Of a stretch of 64,000 bases of DNA, positions 33,901 through 41,966 are shown piece by piece. The stretch comes from Methanomassiliicoccaceae archaeon DOK (GTDB lineage Archaea; Thermoplasmatota; Thermoplasmata; Methanomassiliicoccales; Methanomethylophilaceae), in the NCBI GenBank assembly GCA_009911715.1, contig CP047880.1, forward strand, positions 744,001 to 808,000, in the 5' to 3' direction. The notes beneath the pieces were generated by a model, which did not search any database, had not been told where the DNA came from, and was given only the letters and a program-made list of their open reading frames with translations. Numbering within the stretch: the first letter of the stretch is position 1; each line of letters begins with the position of its first letter. A program made the translations under genes and the position numbers.

Positions 33901-36900
33901 GTCCCCGTCGTCGTCGAGGACGACACGGCATTCTACGTCAAAACGGGGGGAGGTTATGTCAGGACGCAGACGGTCGATTACAACTACACTGTCTCTGATT
34001 CTAACATGGTCTTCCGCGTATGGTACATCTCTGGATCGTACAAGGTCGAGGACACCGTGACCCTCCAGGACCTGGGCAACGGAAAAACCGTTCCCGGAGC
34101 CTCGGACATCAAGATGCCGAAGCTGGTCACAGGCTCTTCAATCGTCTTCGCAGGCTACTACGTGAACTCCGACACGGTCGGATCGCTCAATCTCGTGGAT
34201 TCCCTTGATAACACCAGTTCGGGGAGGGACTTCCTGGTTAACGTCGGAGTTTCTGGAGATGGGAACTACACCACATTCAATGACGGAAAAGGTTTCAGAC
34301 TCGGGTCATCAGACCGCACCGAGACCAGCCAGAGCGGTCTGAGGCTCCAGACGACTATCTCCACCAACGGGGGCTTCTCAACGACGGGATATGTCGGCAC
34401 CATCACCCTCCACTTCGCCGAGTTGAGCGGGGGGATAGCGGTCAACGTCTACGATGTGGAGATCTCGGTCTACCTCAGGGCGCAGGATCTGAAGAATCTG
34501 ACGATAACCCATGACATCATCATGAGAGGCTCCGGAACCGTGTCGGGTAGCACGGACATCTACCTACCCGCGCTGAGCAACAGCAGGACGGGCGAGTACT
34601 ACATCAAATCCGTGACAATTGGAGGGGACATCACCATCACTCCCGTGGCAACCAACCTCAACAAGGACGGATGGCTCTACAAGGCTACAAATGGGGAAAC
34701 CTACTTCGAGACCGATGCGGGTCTGAACGACTACATGGGAATCGGGGGAGTCTACTCACCGGTCCTGAGGATGAACTACACCCTGCAGGAGAACTCCGAC
34801 GGGTCAATGACGGGTGCGACCATATTCGTCCAGATGAGGGAGGAGGGTACATCCGACTTCACCCACACATACACGATAGTCCTCAATCCAGTCAAGGTCA
34901 CCCAGGTCACGATCACCTTCCAGGACACCTATCTTCTGGCGGATTCTAACAAGCCCTGGGCGGACTATGAGGCTCTTTTCTCCATAGACATCGACTACGG
35001 GCTCACTCTGTCGGAGACCTTCGTTGCCGTGAACACAGGCACATTGGGGGCCCTATCAGGCGATGCAGGATTCATCCAGGGCTTCGACGATACGCTCTTC
35101 AAGTCTAACGGGGCCGTGGTGGCCGGAACAGAGAGCTACCTCGACACCATCGTCAACCAGGTGGGGTACACGATAGTACCTATCCCGGATCTTCTGGCGA
35201 TGGTTGCGAAAAACAAGCCAAGCACAGCCTACGAAAACAGTGATGGAGATAAGCTGAGCTTTGAATACAGCGTTCATCAGCCCCGCTGGTATCAGAACGC
35301 GCTGTGCATGGCCGAGATCAACTTCGATTCCAAGTTCACTTCGGACCTCAGCATATTCGCCGGCTACAGCATCGTCGTAACCGTGATGGGAGTCATCGAT
35401 GGACAGGATCCGTTCGAGCTGGATGTTATATTCCCCGGAGCTCCCGGGGAGGCCGTCGTTCTGTCAGTTGACGTGTTCACGCTCCCCATCGGATACGAGG
35501 GCAAAGGATGGTACACGGGATACGATTCATCCACCGGAAATTTCACCGGAAAAGTGGAAGACGGAAAACTGACAACCTTCTCCAACACGACGGTGTATCT
35601 CAAACTAGAACTGAAACACTACACTCTTAGTGTGCTGTTCCACAAGGATGGCAATGTTGTGACAATCCACTACGATGCTCCATACACTTTCACCTACAGG
35701 CAAACTGTAGCAATCTCTGGCATAGCGGTTCCGGAGAATTACCATATCGCATCCGCCAAAGGGACCGTCCAGGGCGGCGGAAGCTGGACGATCACCATCA
35801 CTAACCAGAACAGCCTGACGTTCAGCGGTCCTGCGGGAGACCTGACCGTGGATGTGTACCTCAGCAACCAGTACACGATCACAATCACGATGCCGTCAGG
35901 GAATTACAGTGACAACTCGCTATATTCCTTTGGTCAACCTCATGAAAATGGAGGTGCCTGGTACATTCCGATAGTGCAGTCATCATCCAATCGTCAATCT
36001 TCGATTCAGATTACAGTCAGCTCAGGTATGTATCTGATCGTGAATGATATTGATAATTACAATAACAATGACGTCTTCTTTAGCATTTATTCGTCTGGCG
36101 AAGAAATCCGTAAGTACATTGGCGAGACGTACTATCTATACGTCGGAACTATTGATTCAGACAGGGAATATGAGATCTTTGTCTCCGTCCAGTGGAGTGT
36201 GAGTCTCGGAGCGAACTACACCGCCCATTATTCAGCCTATAATCCAGACGGTTCTATGTCAAATGATTCCGGGGTACTCATAAACGGCGATAAAGTATTC
36301 ACAGGATACTCGATCACTCTGAATCCTTCAGAGAACTACATTTTCGGCCCTACGTTCACCACACATGGGGTCGTTCTGACGAACGACGATCCTCGCACTT
36401 ATAGGGTGATCTCGAACTCGGGAACCGTCGTATTCGGGGATGCGATTCTCCGTCAGTTCACTCTGACAGTCACGGTGTTGTTTTCGGATCCGTATCCGCC
36501 CACACCCAATGGAACGTTCACTCTGCAGGATAGCACGACCACATACCCTGGAACGCCCACATACCAGAACGGAATCCTCACTGTGGAATATGTGCTCGCA
36601 TCAGGCGCATACACCTGGGCTGCGGATTTTGATGGATTCGTCGAGAGCAGAGGAAGCACTTCGGTGAACGGCGACACGTCTATCCAGGTGGTCCTCCAGC
36701 CGGTGACGTTTGTGATTGAGTTCTATGATTCTGATGGAGCATCGATCTATACTTTCAGTGAGTACTGGGATGAAATAATCGGGAAGGGGATCAGTTCTAT
36801 CTACTCTGATTCTTCGGACGCATGGGGTGTCTACAGCAGCATGTGGGACGATGTCGTCAGAGTCATCGAAACACAGGATGCCCTCGGCTACGATGATTTC

Positions 36901-37236
36901 GGAGGGAACGACTCCGACACCAAGACGCTCTACCTCCGTGAGATACCCGGTCTGAGCGACATAGTCCCTGGCAATCTAGACATCGTCATATTCACACACC
37001 AGGGCGGGATCAACGGCGTCCACGAGACCGATGTGAAAACAGGGTTGGAATCAGACATCCAGTACAGGGTCGATGTTGGCGGTTCTACCGTTCTCATCAC
37101 AGTCTATGCAGACGGGCGCGTGCTGATAGACAACTGTCCCGAAGGGACTGGAACGATAGTCCTGGATCTCGGACGCGGAAGCTCCCTGATGATTGTTTCG
37201 CTGCCGAATCTGGATGACGCGGGGGTATCGCAATGA
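30919..37236 (+). CDS. Giant secreted/surface beta-solenoid adhesin-like protein
   Basis: About 2105 residues from the GTG at 30919. A signal peptide follows at once (TSRRYPAKAFAVFAVLLLTLSVLP, spread over residues 2-25, cut after AEG or nearby). Residues about 190-800 form a beta-solenoid with roughly eleven G-S/D-V-Y/F-G-G-G repeats. The rest contains beta-sandwich and InlB-like stretches rich in N, S, T and Y. No C-terminal transmembrane anchor is seen, so it may be secreted or held by other proteins. Base composition is visibly richer in A+T than the surrounding genes, mostly in 31040-32580 and 35880-36300, suggesting transfer or rapid evolution. A GTG at 30766 would add 51 residues but lies upstream of the predicted transcription start. 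Confidence 0.8.
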   Translation: MTSRRYPAKAFAVFAVLLLTLSVLPMIGVFAPEAEGYDGESYNVVYHPGNPGYINSNYNDTTTPGNLEIKYFGTPISEYNPQFWTDASGYRGYINGEIQNGTLTNWYGIKQYHENWTVVFSGWFVSDSAGNITGTETVDPGEDLSDFVVQSDGKIHLTAQWSYITNIDYNSSQSYTSGNKYTNIILLSQDVNLDDRSSNVTIRSDTTNGGSIRTIYLDGSLYMGSSVILDNARLWGNGGTTTQDSNGLYASPNSKLIVGTNVSTTYWNGSYVQIVGGPSSGWYWDNYSYTDVRVFSGTYSNIVGGGTDGYSGTITTTSIVMAGTTSVLEAVWGASIRGETGTSNVLIVNGSINALGYNENGELRQGFSTIIGGSRYGNAGNTEVTITGLSEVFAAQGGGRDPQSYTTNSHVVVSGKAIVEHMVCGSLTDGNSRDANPRVGESTVEVKDSAQVRDVYGGGWDLWADPINPSTGKTNVVISGGHIIGSVYGGGFRGSIGTGIQSDITSSVIVTGGTIDGSVYGGGQGGPDPMSNGNSTNTTGKAYVDGNVSVQVLGGFIKGSVYGGGFGAQKLWGDTNGVNDTAKVTGDVNLTIGGTAVIGGSVYGGGKGLGRGEAINNNDVQNIAYVLGSVTMTIQSGTISGSVFGGGEYGSIGTESSNPYGNITMYIGRASIDGDVFAGGLGEDGRLSAYTLNRFLTIDGATIDGSVYGGSRLGDDNRSGSGNLSHSSHTEIRIVSVDMSGSGNVYGGGYMGHSYMDTYVLIGIPAAEAAGLSNVSGYIYLDSVYGGSSIAEPTGNQSGTTLLDGSSYIHIGSRYQDGNTPYQGVWISGDVFGAGDYCDITGHSEIVFERFSQDISMLSVQKADLVTLIGSSLELDGNVDGASLSGSEKFSFNRVGELVLRYDDQTSTPSRVVANAAASISGYSSQYADGSTGTVPSSYDKYNSIRMNGGMMFSILGQGDTGLDVSIIEGHTVLESDDNPYYGAFAIGTANKAGVPVVVEDDTAFYVKTGGGYVRTQTVDYNYTVSDSNMVFRVWYISGSYKVEDTVTLQDLGNGKTVPGASDIKMPKLVTGSSIVFAGYYVNSDTVGSLNLVDSLDNTSSGRDFLVNVGVSGDGNYTTFNDGKGFRLGSSDRTETSQSGLRLQTTISTNGGFSTTGYVGTITLHFAELSGGIAVNVYDVEISVYLRAQDLKNLTITHDIIMRGSGTVSGSTDIYLPALSNSRTGEYYIKSVTIGGDITITPVATNLNKDGWLYKATNGETYFETDAGLNDYMGIGGVYSPVLRMNYTLQENSDGSMTGATIFVQMREEGTSDFTHTYTIVLNPVKVTQVTITFQDTYLLADSNKPWADYEALFSIDIDYGLTLSETFVAVNTGTLGALSGDAGFIQGFDDTLFKSNGAVVAGTESYLDTIVNQVGYTIVPIPDLLAMVAKNKPSTAYENSDGDKLSFEYSVHQPRWYQNALCMAEINFDSKFTSDLSIFAGYSIVVTVMGVIDGQDPFELDVIFPGAPGEAVVLSVDVFTLPIGYEGKGWYTGYDSSTGNFTGKVEDGKLTTFSNTTVYLKLELKHYTLSVLFHKDGNVVTIHYDAPYTFTYRQTVAISGIAVPENYHIASAKGTVQGGGSWTITITNQNSLTFSGPAGDLTVDVYLSNQYTITITMPSGNYSDNSLYSFGQPHENGGAWYIPIVQSSSNRQSSIQITVSSGMYLIVNDIDNYNNNDVFFSIYSSGEEIRKYIGETYYLYVGTIDSDREYEIFVSVQWSVSLGANYTAHYSAYNPDGSMSNDSGVLINGDKVFTGYSITLNPSENYIFGPTFTTHGVVLTNDDPRTYRVISNSGTVVFGDAILRQFTLTVTVLFSDPYPPTPNGTFTLQDSTTTYPGTPTYQNGILTVEYVLASGAYTWAADFDGFVESRGSTSVNGDTSIQVVLQPVTFVIEFYDSDGASIYTFSEYWDEIIGKGISSIYSDSSDAWGVYSSMWDDVVRVIETQDALGYDDFGGNDSDTKTLYLREIPGLSDIVPGNLDIVIFTHQGGINGVHETDVKTGLESDIQYRVDVGGSTVLITVYADGRVLIDNCPEGTGTIVLDLGRGSSLMIVSLPNLDDAGVSQ

Positions 37237-37297
37237 CACTCAACAAGCTCGAGAAGCTAAGATCGAAACCTTTTGTGAAACAAACGGAAGTGAGAAT

Positions 37298-38512
37298 TTG
37301 AACAGCAAAATCACAGCTATGTTCGCTGTTGCTGTCATGGTCACTGCAGGGTTCGTCCTGGTCGCTGATACGGCGGGGACGGATGCTAAAGTAGTGCCTG
37401 ATGACAGTTCAATGCAGACCCTATCGATAAAAGAAGGTATATCGCATAATGTCACGCTATATACTGATGAGTATCAGTATAGCATCTATGGGTATAAGCT
37501 GACTTGGTATATTGCACAGAACCCGGATGGTTACACTGGTCAGAGCAAACTTGACACAATACCATTCGACAAGTTCAACAAATTGGGTGACCGTAACATC
37601 ACCTCAACAAATAAATACACATCCACACCGGTGACTATAGGCGAAGTAAAATTCACCCTCAGTGAGAGGAATTACACTAACGGGAGTGATTTCCATAATA
37701 TCGGTGAATACAACCTCAACATTGTTGCAAACAGCGGAGCCTCTAGTCCTGGGAACATCATCATCAAATGTGTTGTGTCCGTGAATCTCGATGATACACA
37801 TTCATACGATGTGGATAGCCTTTACTATCTATACACAGTTAATGTTGAAGAAGCTAAAACGTACACTCTCAATAGCATGACATTTATTAAGGGTGTTAAC
37901 TACTCAGAAAAAATCGTTGTAAAATCAGAAGTTCAGGATAATAACCTGAATGTTGGTGATTACTATTGGTATGCAACTGGTCTCCCCAGCGGTCTCTCTA
38001 TGAACAGGGATGGGACCATAGCCGGAACACCTCATGAGTCGGCATCTTCCGTATCTTCGGTGAAGGTAGTAGGAACTTTAAAAAATAATTCAAGTGTCGT
38101 TGTAAATGCTACATTGAGTGTTACAATCAAAGAGGGTTCAACTGACAGCATTGTTCTCTCCATTTCTGGCAATGGAAGCGATGTTGTGACGATCGATGAG
38201 AACGTAAGTTATGTTGTAGAGGCTAATTCCAAAGGAGTTAGGCTCAACGTCGGTCTCACTCCTGGAAAGGATTTGCCCTATGACGTACTCACCGTTAGGA
38301 TTGTAGGCAATGATGGGAACATAAAAGTGATCGATGACAGTGCTATGTCGACAACATCGTTCGATATTTCAAGCTACCTCAATGGAACAGGGTTCTATCA
38401 AATCTACGTTACCTCTGTAGTTGATAGCGAGACGAAGACTAATTCTGTTGGTCTGTACGTTATCGGCAATCTTGACAGTGTTTTCGCTGAGATAATAGTG
38501 TCAGGAGCATGA
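37298..38512 (+). CDS. Secreted protein with Ig-like (He_PIG-type) domain, TTG start
   Basis: A 404-residue protein. The signal peptide is SKITAMFAVAVMVTAGFVLV with a cut near DAKVV. A segment near residue 225-250 (TGLPSGLSMNRDGTIAGTP) is a putative Ig/cadherin-like repeat seen in cell-surface proteins. It has many N-x-S/T sites and no C-terminal helix. The start is inferred as TTG 37298, with GGAAGTGA upstream and a lysine before the hydrophobic core. It lies 61 bp after the giant gene and shares its AT-rich composition, so both probably form one operon. Confidence 0.75.
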   Translation: MNSKITAMFAVAVMVTAGFVLVADTAGTDAKVVPDDSSMQTLSIKEGISHNVTLYTDEYQYSIYGYKLTWYIAQNPDGYTGQSKLDTIPFDKFNKLGDRNITSTNKYTSTPVTIGEVKFTLSERNYTNGSDFHNIGEYNLNIVANSGASSPGNIIIKCVVSVNLDDTHSYDVDSLYYLYTVNVEEAKTYTLNSMTFIKGVNYSEKIVVKSEVQDNNLNVGDYYWYATGLPSGLSMNRDGTIAGTPHESASSVSSVKVVGTLKNNSSVVVNATLSVTIKEGSTDSIVLSISGNGSDVVTIDENVSYVVEANSKGVRLNVGLTPGKDLPYDVLTVRIVGNDGNIKVIDDSAMSTTSFDISSYLNGTGFYQIYVTSVVDSETKTNSVGLYVIGNLDSVFAEIIVSGA

Positions 38513-38525
38513 GTAGAAATCAACA

Positions 38526-38539
38526 GGGCCTTCGGGCCC
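38526..38539 (+). terminator. UUCG-capped hairpin between two surface genes
   Basis: GGGCC-TTCG-GGCCC, a 5-bp stem with a UUCG tetraloop, 13 bp after the stop at 38512 and 18 bp before the next ATG. It may be a terminator or a processing/attenuation site. Confidence 0.5.
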
Positions 38540-38557
38540 CCATTAATGGTGATTAAA

Positions 38558-39559
38558 ATGCGCAAAGCAGTCATTCTGTCTCTGATTGTTCTCACGGTTC
38601 CCATGCTTTTTGTCATGGTTACCCCATCCGAGTCTGACGCTATTGACGTCGATTATGACCGCGAGGTGTATTGCTATGGGGACAACCCAACGTTTAAACA
38701 TCCGACTTCTGGCTCGCTAAACATCGATTGGTCCGTATCAGGATACGATGAGAATGGAACCCTGGTAGAGACAAATGGTCATGAGAACGATGACCAGAGT
38801 TTCACGGTTTCTCTGGAAGGGCTTTCCTACGCAGTAATCACCCAGAGGGTATCGCATCCCGTGAACACCGATCAGACTGCCCAGCAGACGATGCTCGTCC
38901 ACGCTATGCATATAGGGGACGAGGTCTACGAGGTGAGGTTCTGGAACGGAAACGATATTGTCGATACTGTCGAAATAGACCATACGACGGTCGTCGAGGT
39001 ACCGGGGTACTTTGCCATGCCTCCCACAGATCCTATCAGGGACGGGTTCGTCTTCGGCGGATGGTTTACTGACCGTAGCTTCGTGGCCAACAGCGAATTC
39101 GATCCGAGGCAGCCTATTACGGGCGACATGGACGTCTATGCGAAATGGACCTCCGTGAGCACCCCTGGCGGCGACTCCGGTCGCGTCGATGTGGAAAACC
39201 ATGTCGTGACCTTCCAGTGCGACACTGGCCTCACCTACAACCTGCTAAGCAACACTGGCGGGGTCATAACCTTCGAGGTCCTCGAGGAGAGCGGGTACGA
39301 TGTCGTCTGGTCCACCGTCGAGGTCACCGCGGACTACTGCGACGTGTCGTATATCAACGGCGTCTACACCCTGTCCGGCATCAACAGCGACGTGATCGTC
39401 CAGATAACCGGCGAGGTCGTCACATCCGACAACCCCAACGCCCCATCGGACAACGGTGGCACCGACTACACGCTGTACGCCATACTCCTGATCATCCTGG
39501 CCGTCATCTGCATCGCGCTGGCCGTCTACATCATGAGGACCCGCGGGAGCAGGGTATGA
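38558..39559 (+). CDS. Membrane-anchored surface protein with InlB-type repeat
   Basis: A 333-residue protein. It has a signal peptide (MRKAVILSLIVLTVPMLFVM), one InlB B-repeat/flg_new unit (about 125-200, ending GGWFT...DVYAKWT), a second domain (GLTYNLLSNTGG to INSDVIVQITGE) and a C-terminal helix (LYAILLIILAVICIALAVYIM) with a basic tail. GGTGA at 38548-38552, five bases upstream, selects the ATG at 38558 over 38546. The second domain recurs in the protein at 40411-40935. The stop overlaps the next ATG (ATGA). Confidence 0.82.
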   Translation: MRKAVILSLIVLTVPMLFVMVTPSESDAIDVDYDREVYCYGDNPTFKHPTSGSLNIDWSVSGYDENGTLVETNGHENDDQSFTVSLEGLSYAVITQRVSHPVNTDQTAQQTMLVHAMHIGDEVYEVRFWNGNDIVDTVEIDHTTVVEVPGYFAMPPTDPIRDGFVFGGWFTDRSFVANSEFDPRQPITGDMDVYAKWTSVSTPGGDSGRVDVENHVVTFQCDTGLTYNLLSNTGGVITFEVLEESGYDVVWSTVEVTADYCDVSYINGVYTLSGINSDVIVQITGEVVTSDNPNAPSDNGGTDYTLYAILLIILAVICIALAVYIMRTRGSRV

Positions 39560-39876
39560 TGACATCCGGAGCAAGGGGCGAAGCCGGCGCGGGCGCCGAC
39601 GTTCTCGAGTCGACGCGCATGGTCTCCATGCTGCTGTACCTCTACGAGAACGGCGAGTCCCGCAGGATGGAGATCTACAACGCGGTCGGGAGGAACAACC
39701 GCCTCCCCGACAAGCTGGACGTCCTGAGGGACATGGGCCTGGTGTACTACGGCGGGGACAACCCCAACCGCTCCATCATCGGGCTCACGGACCTCGGCGT
39801 CCACGTGGCCTCCAAGCTCCGCGACATCGACGCCGCCATCAGGACCTCCGAGTTCCCCGGCAGCGGCGTTGCCTGA
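39556..39876 (+). CDS. Small winged-helix DNA-binding protein
   Basis: A 106-residue protein. Residues 20-90 look like a winged helix: VSMLLYLYENGESRRMEIYN (helices 1-2), LPDKLDVLRDMGLVYY (recognition helix), GLTDLGVHVASKL (wing and last helix). It is coupled by ATGA to the surface protein gene and probably regulates this locus. Base composition returns to the high-GC average here. Confidence 0.7.
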   Translation: MMTSGARGEAGAGADVLESTRMVSMLLYLYENGESRRMEIYNAVGRNNRLPDKLDVLRDMGLVYYGGDNPNRSIIGLTDLGVHVASKLRDIDAAIRTSEFPGSGVA

Positions 39877-40410
39877 AACATTTCGGAGGCTCGCCCCGGG
39901 TCCGCTCGGGCCGGGCCTCCACAAACACTCTTTCAATCTTTCTCCTGTATTCATGTTCCGGTGGCATAGGCTGGATTGTACATCCAACAGGTCTTACCGA
40001 TTCAGTCTAATCGGATTACTGTATAAGTCGAAGAGCGGATGCATGTCGAGCATCCGTACAGAGCATCCATGCTGGTGACGCATCTGGAATGCGGATTGTT
40101 CCGTATCTTGAAATCCCCGTTTCCGCTTCGAAATTCACGGTTGATGAATTATTATCCAAGTATCTGAGTGAATCCATTCGGAAACGGGCTCAATTCCAGA
40201 GGATCATGTGGAAAAAGAAAGGACGACGGTATGATTACCTAATACCTTAGATGCTATGGATTATTTCGGATAATAAATTAAATATAGCATACATGGATAT
40301 TGATTTTAGAAGGTAAGAATGCGGGTGTTTGTCGGCCTATATCCATCCAATGTTCGGACGGTGCCGCCGTCGCCCCCGTGTCCTGCCCTTGGATGAGAGG
40401 AGGTGCCTGC
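39877..40410. other. Long intergenic region and leader of the next surface gene
   Basis: This AT-richer stretch carries the TATA element AATTAAATATAG (about 40272-40283) of the gene at 40411, predicting a leader of about 105 nt. It also holds a 53-codon reading frame at 40089-40250 listed separately. I see no RNA gene. Confidence 0.5.
40089..40250 (+). CDS. Possible 53-residue basic small protein
   Basis: The frame begins MRIVPYLEIPVSASKF and ends KKKGRRYDYLIP before a TAG. It has a charged, helical character and an ATG start but no ribosome site or TATA box. Its TAG stop is unlike every recognised gene in the window, which argues for a decayed remnant or chance. Confidence 0.25.
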   Translation: MRIVPYLEIPVSASKFTVDELLSKYLSESIRKRAQFQRIMWKKKGRRYDYLIP

Positions 40411-40935
40411 ATGGAGGTCTCGAAGCTGGTCGCGTTCGTGTCGATCGTCCTGCTCGTAGCCGCGGTGCCCGTCATCTCAGCATCCTCCGACGCGAAGGTC
40501 GAGGACGGCATCGTCCAGGGCGATGCCGACATCCGTGACGCCCCGGTCTCCGCGGGCTCCGTCACCGTCGGGGAATACATGATCACATTCAGCCCGACGA
40601 TCGGCATTAGCTACGAGATCCTCGACAGGGACGGCGACTCCGTCTCGTTCAAGGTCGTCGGCGAGCAGGGCGTCTCCATCAACCCCTCCACCGTGAAGGT
40701 CGCCGTCGGCGACGACATCCTCCAGCCGGAGGGTGGGATCTACACCCTGAACGGGATCACGTCGGACATCATGGTGTCCATCGACGGGGAGCCCTACTAC
40801 TCCTCGTACCCCGGCGACGCACCCGACGTAAGCCCATTCCCGACGTGGATCGTCTTCATGATTCTGGCGATAGTCTTCGCCGTCGCCGCGGTCCTGGCCT
40901 GGATGCGCGGAAGGAACGTGGGCTCCGGGGAGTGA
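40411..40935 (+). CDS. Membrane-anchored surface protein, paralogous domain
   Basis: A 174-residue protein: signal peptide (MEVSKLVAFVSIVLLVAAVP), one beta-rich domain (GISYEILDRDGDSV to TLNGITSDIMVSIDGEP), a C-terminal helix (WIVFMILAIVFAVAAVLAW) and RGRN tail. The domain is clearly related to the second domain of the protein at 38558-39559: both share G-x-x-Y-x-x-L, then I/V-Y-T-L-x-G-I-x-S-D-x-x-V-x-I-x-G-E. AGGAGGT, six bases upstream, fixes the ATG at 40411. Confidence 0.82.
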   Translation: MEVSKLVAFVSIVLLVAAVPVISASSDAKVEDGIVQGDADIRDAPVSAGSVTVGEYMITFSPTIGISYEILDRDGDSVSFKVVGEQGVSINPSTVKVAVGDDILQPEGGIYTLNGITSDIMVSIDGEPYYSSYPGDAPDVSPFPTWIVFMILAIVFAVAAVLAWMRGRNVGSGE

Positions 40936-40991
40936 CCCCGGAACCGTGAAAAGTCATGAGCGTCCGTCGGGACGCGTTTGTGGGACCGGAG

Positions 40992-41657
40992 TCAGAACTC
41001 GTCCGAGTCCCTGTCCTTTATGAGCTTCTCCAGCGCGGCCACCTGGGCCCTCAGCACGGAGATCTCCGCCTCCATGGAGGCCATCCTGTCCTTTTCGGGG
41101 TCGGGCAGCTGGTTGTGCATCAGGTCGCACTCGCTGGTCTTCAGCCCGGCCCTCCTGACGATCCTCCCGGGGACGCCGACCACGGTGCAGTCGTCGGGCA
41201 CATCCTTCAGGACGACCGATCCCGCACCGATGCGCACGTTGTTCCCGATCGTGATGTCCCCGAGCACGGACGCGTTGCATCCGACGACGACGTGGTTCCC
41301 GATCGTGGGGTGCCTCTTGCCCTTGTTGGTAGAGACGCCCCCCAGGGTGACGCCCTGGTACAGGGAGACGTTGTCCCCTATGATGGCGGTCTCGCCGATC
41401 ACCACTCCCGTGGCGTGGTCTATGAAGAACCTCTTGCCGATGGTCGCGCCGGGGTGGATGTCGCAGCCGGTGAGCTGGTGCGCTTTGAAGTTGATCTCCC
41501 TGGCCTCCATCTTCCTCCCCTGGAGCCAGAGCTCGTGGCTCTCCCTGTACATGCTGACCGCCTGCAGTCCCGTGTGGAACCTCCTGGCGTCCTCCTCGTC
41601 CACGATGGCCGGGTCCTTCTCCATGACCACCGCGAGGTCGTCCGGGTCTATCCTCAT
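40992..41657 (-). CDS. cysE: Serine O-acetyltransferase (CysE-type)
   Basis: A 221-residue left-handed beta-helix acetyltransferase. Hexapeptide repeats run through HPGATIGKRFFIDHATGVVIG, with the catalytic D-H pair, then YQGVTLGG and KRHPTIGNHVVVG. A C-terminal coiled coil (MEAEISVLRAQVAALEKLI) follows. It makes O-acetylserine from serine and acetyl-CoA for cysteine synthesis. The ATG at 41657 is chosen because TATA-like CTTATACTC (about plus 41682-41690) lies about 28 bp away and the longer reading has no family similarity. No cysK is adjacent. Confidence 0.93.
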   Translation of the reverse strand: MRIDPDDLAVVMEKDPAIVDEEDARRFHTGLQAVSMYRESHELWLQGRKMEAREINFKAHQLTGCDIHPGATIGKRFFIDHATGVVIGETAIIGDNVSLYQGVTLGGVSTNKGKRHPTIGNHVVVGCNASVLGDITIGNNVRIGAGSVVLKDVPDDCTVVGVPGRIVRRAGLKTSECDLMHNQLPDPEKDRMASMEAEISVLRAQVAALEKLIKDRDSDEF

Positions 41658-41830
41658 TTTATCGCTGGAGTATCGACGTCTGAGTATAAGTGGGTTCCAA
41701 GGGAGGGGTCCGTAGAGATTGGGGTCGGTGATGGGGCCGAGCAACGGCTTCGCATCTGAGATCGTCAGAAGCAGTTCATTTCGATACGGACGCGGATTGC
41801 ATATCCAGCATCATTGTGGATTAGCAATCC

Positions 41831-41883
41831 ATACACCTATAACGAAATCTTCCACTGGAAAAAATACACCTATAACGAAATCT
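41831..41883. repeat. Orphan 33-bp-period repeat pair
   Basis: The 20-mer ATACACCTATAACGAAATCT occurs at 41831-41850 and, unchanged, at 41864-41883: the same 33-bp period and 20-bp core length as the arrays beside the two AAA+/DUF4143 genes. No ATPase gene is present here. On the minus strand one frame reads DFVIGV every 11 codons, resembling EILFGD in the array at 54 kb. Confidence 0.8.
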
Positions 41884-41942
41884 GTACCGGTCGAAAACAA
41901 ACATGCGACGTCAGTCGTCGCGGGATTAGGGATAATTGGAGA

Positions 41943-41957
41943 GGCCCTCCTCGGGCC
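41943..41957 (-). terminator. Hairpin after the PAPS-reductase-like gene
   Basis: GGCCC-TCCTC-GGGCC, a 5-bp stem with a 5-base loop, 10 bp past the stop in the direction of transcription. Confidence 0.5.
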
Positions 41958-41966
41958 CCTCCGGTT

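Noticed and set aside
39869-40078. 69-residue frame after the winged-helix gene
   Set aside because: No ribosome site, overlaps the end of the previous gene, no family similarity.
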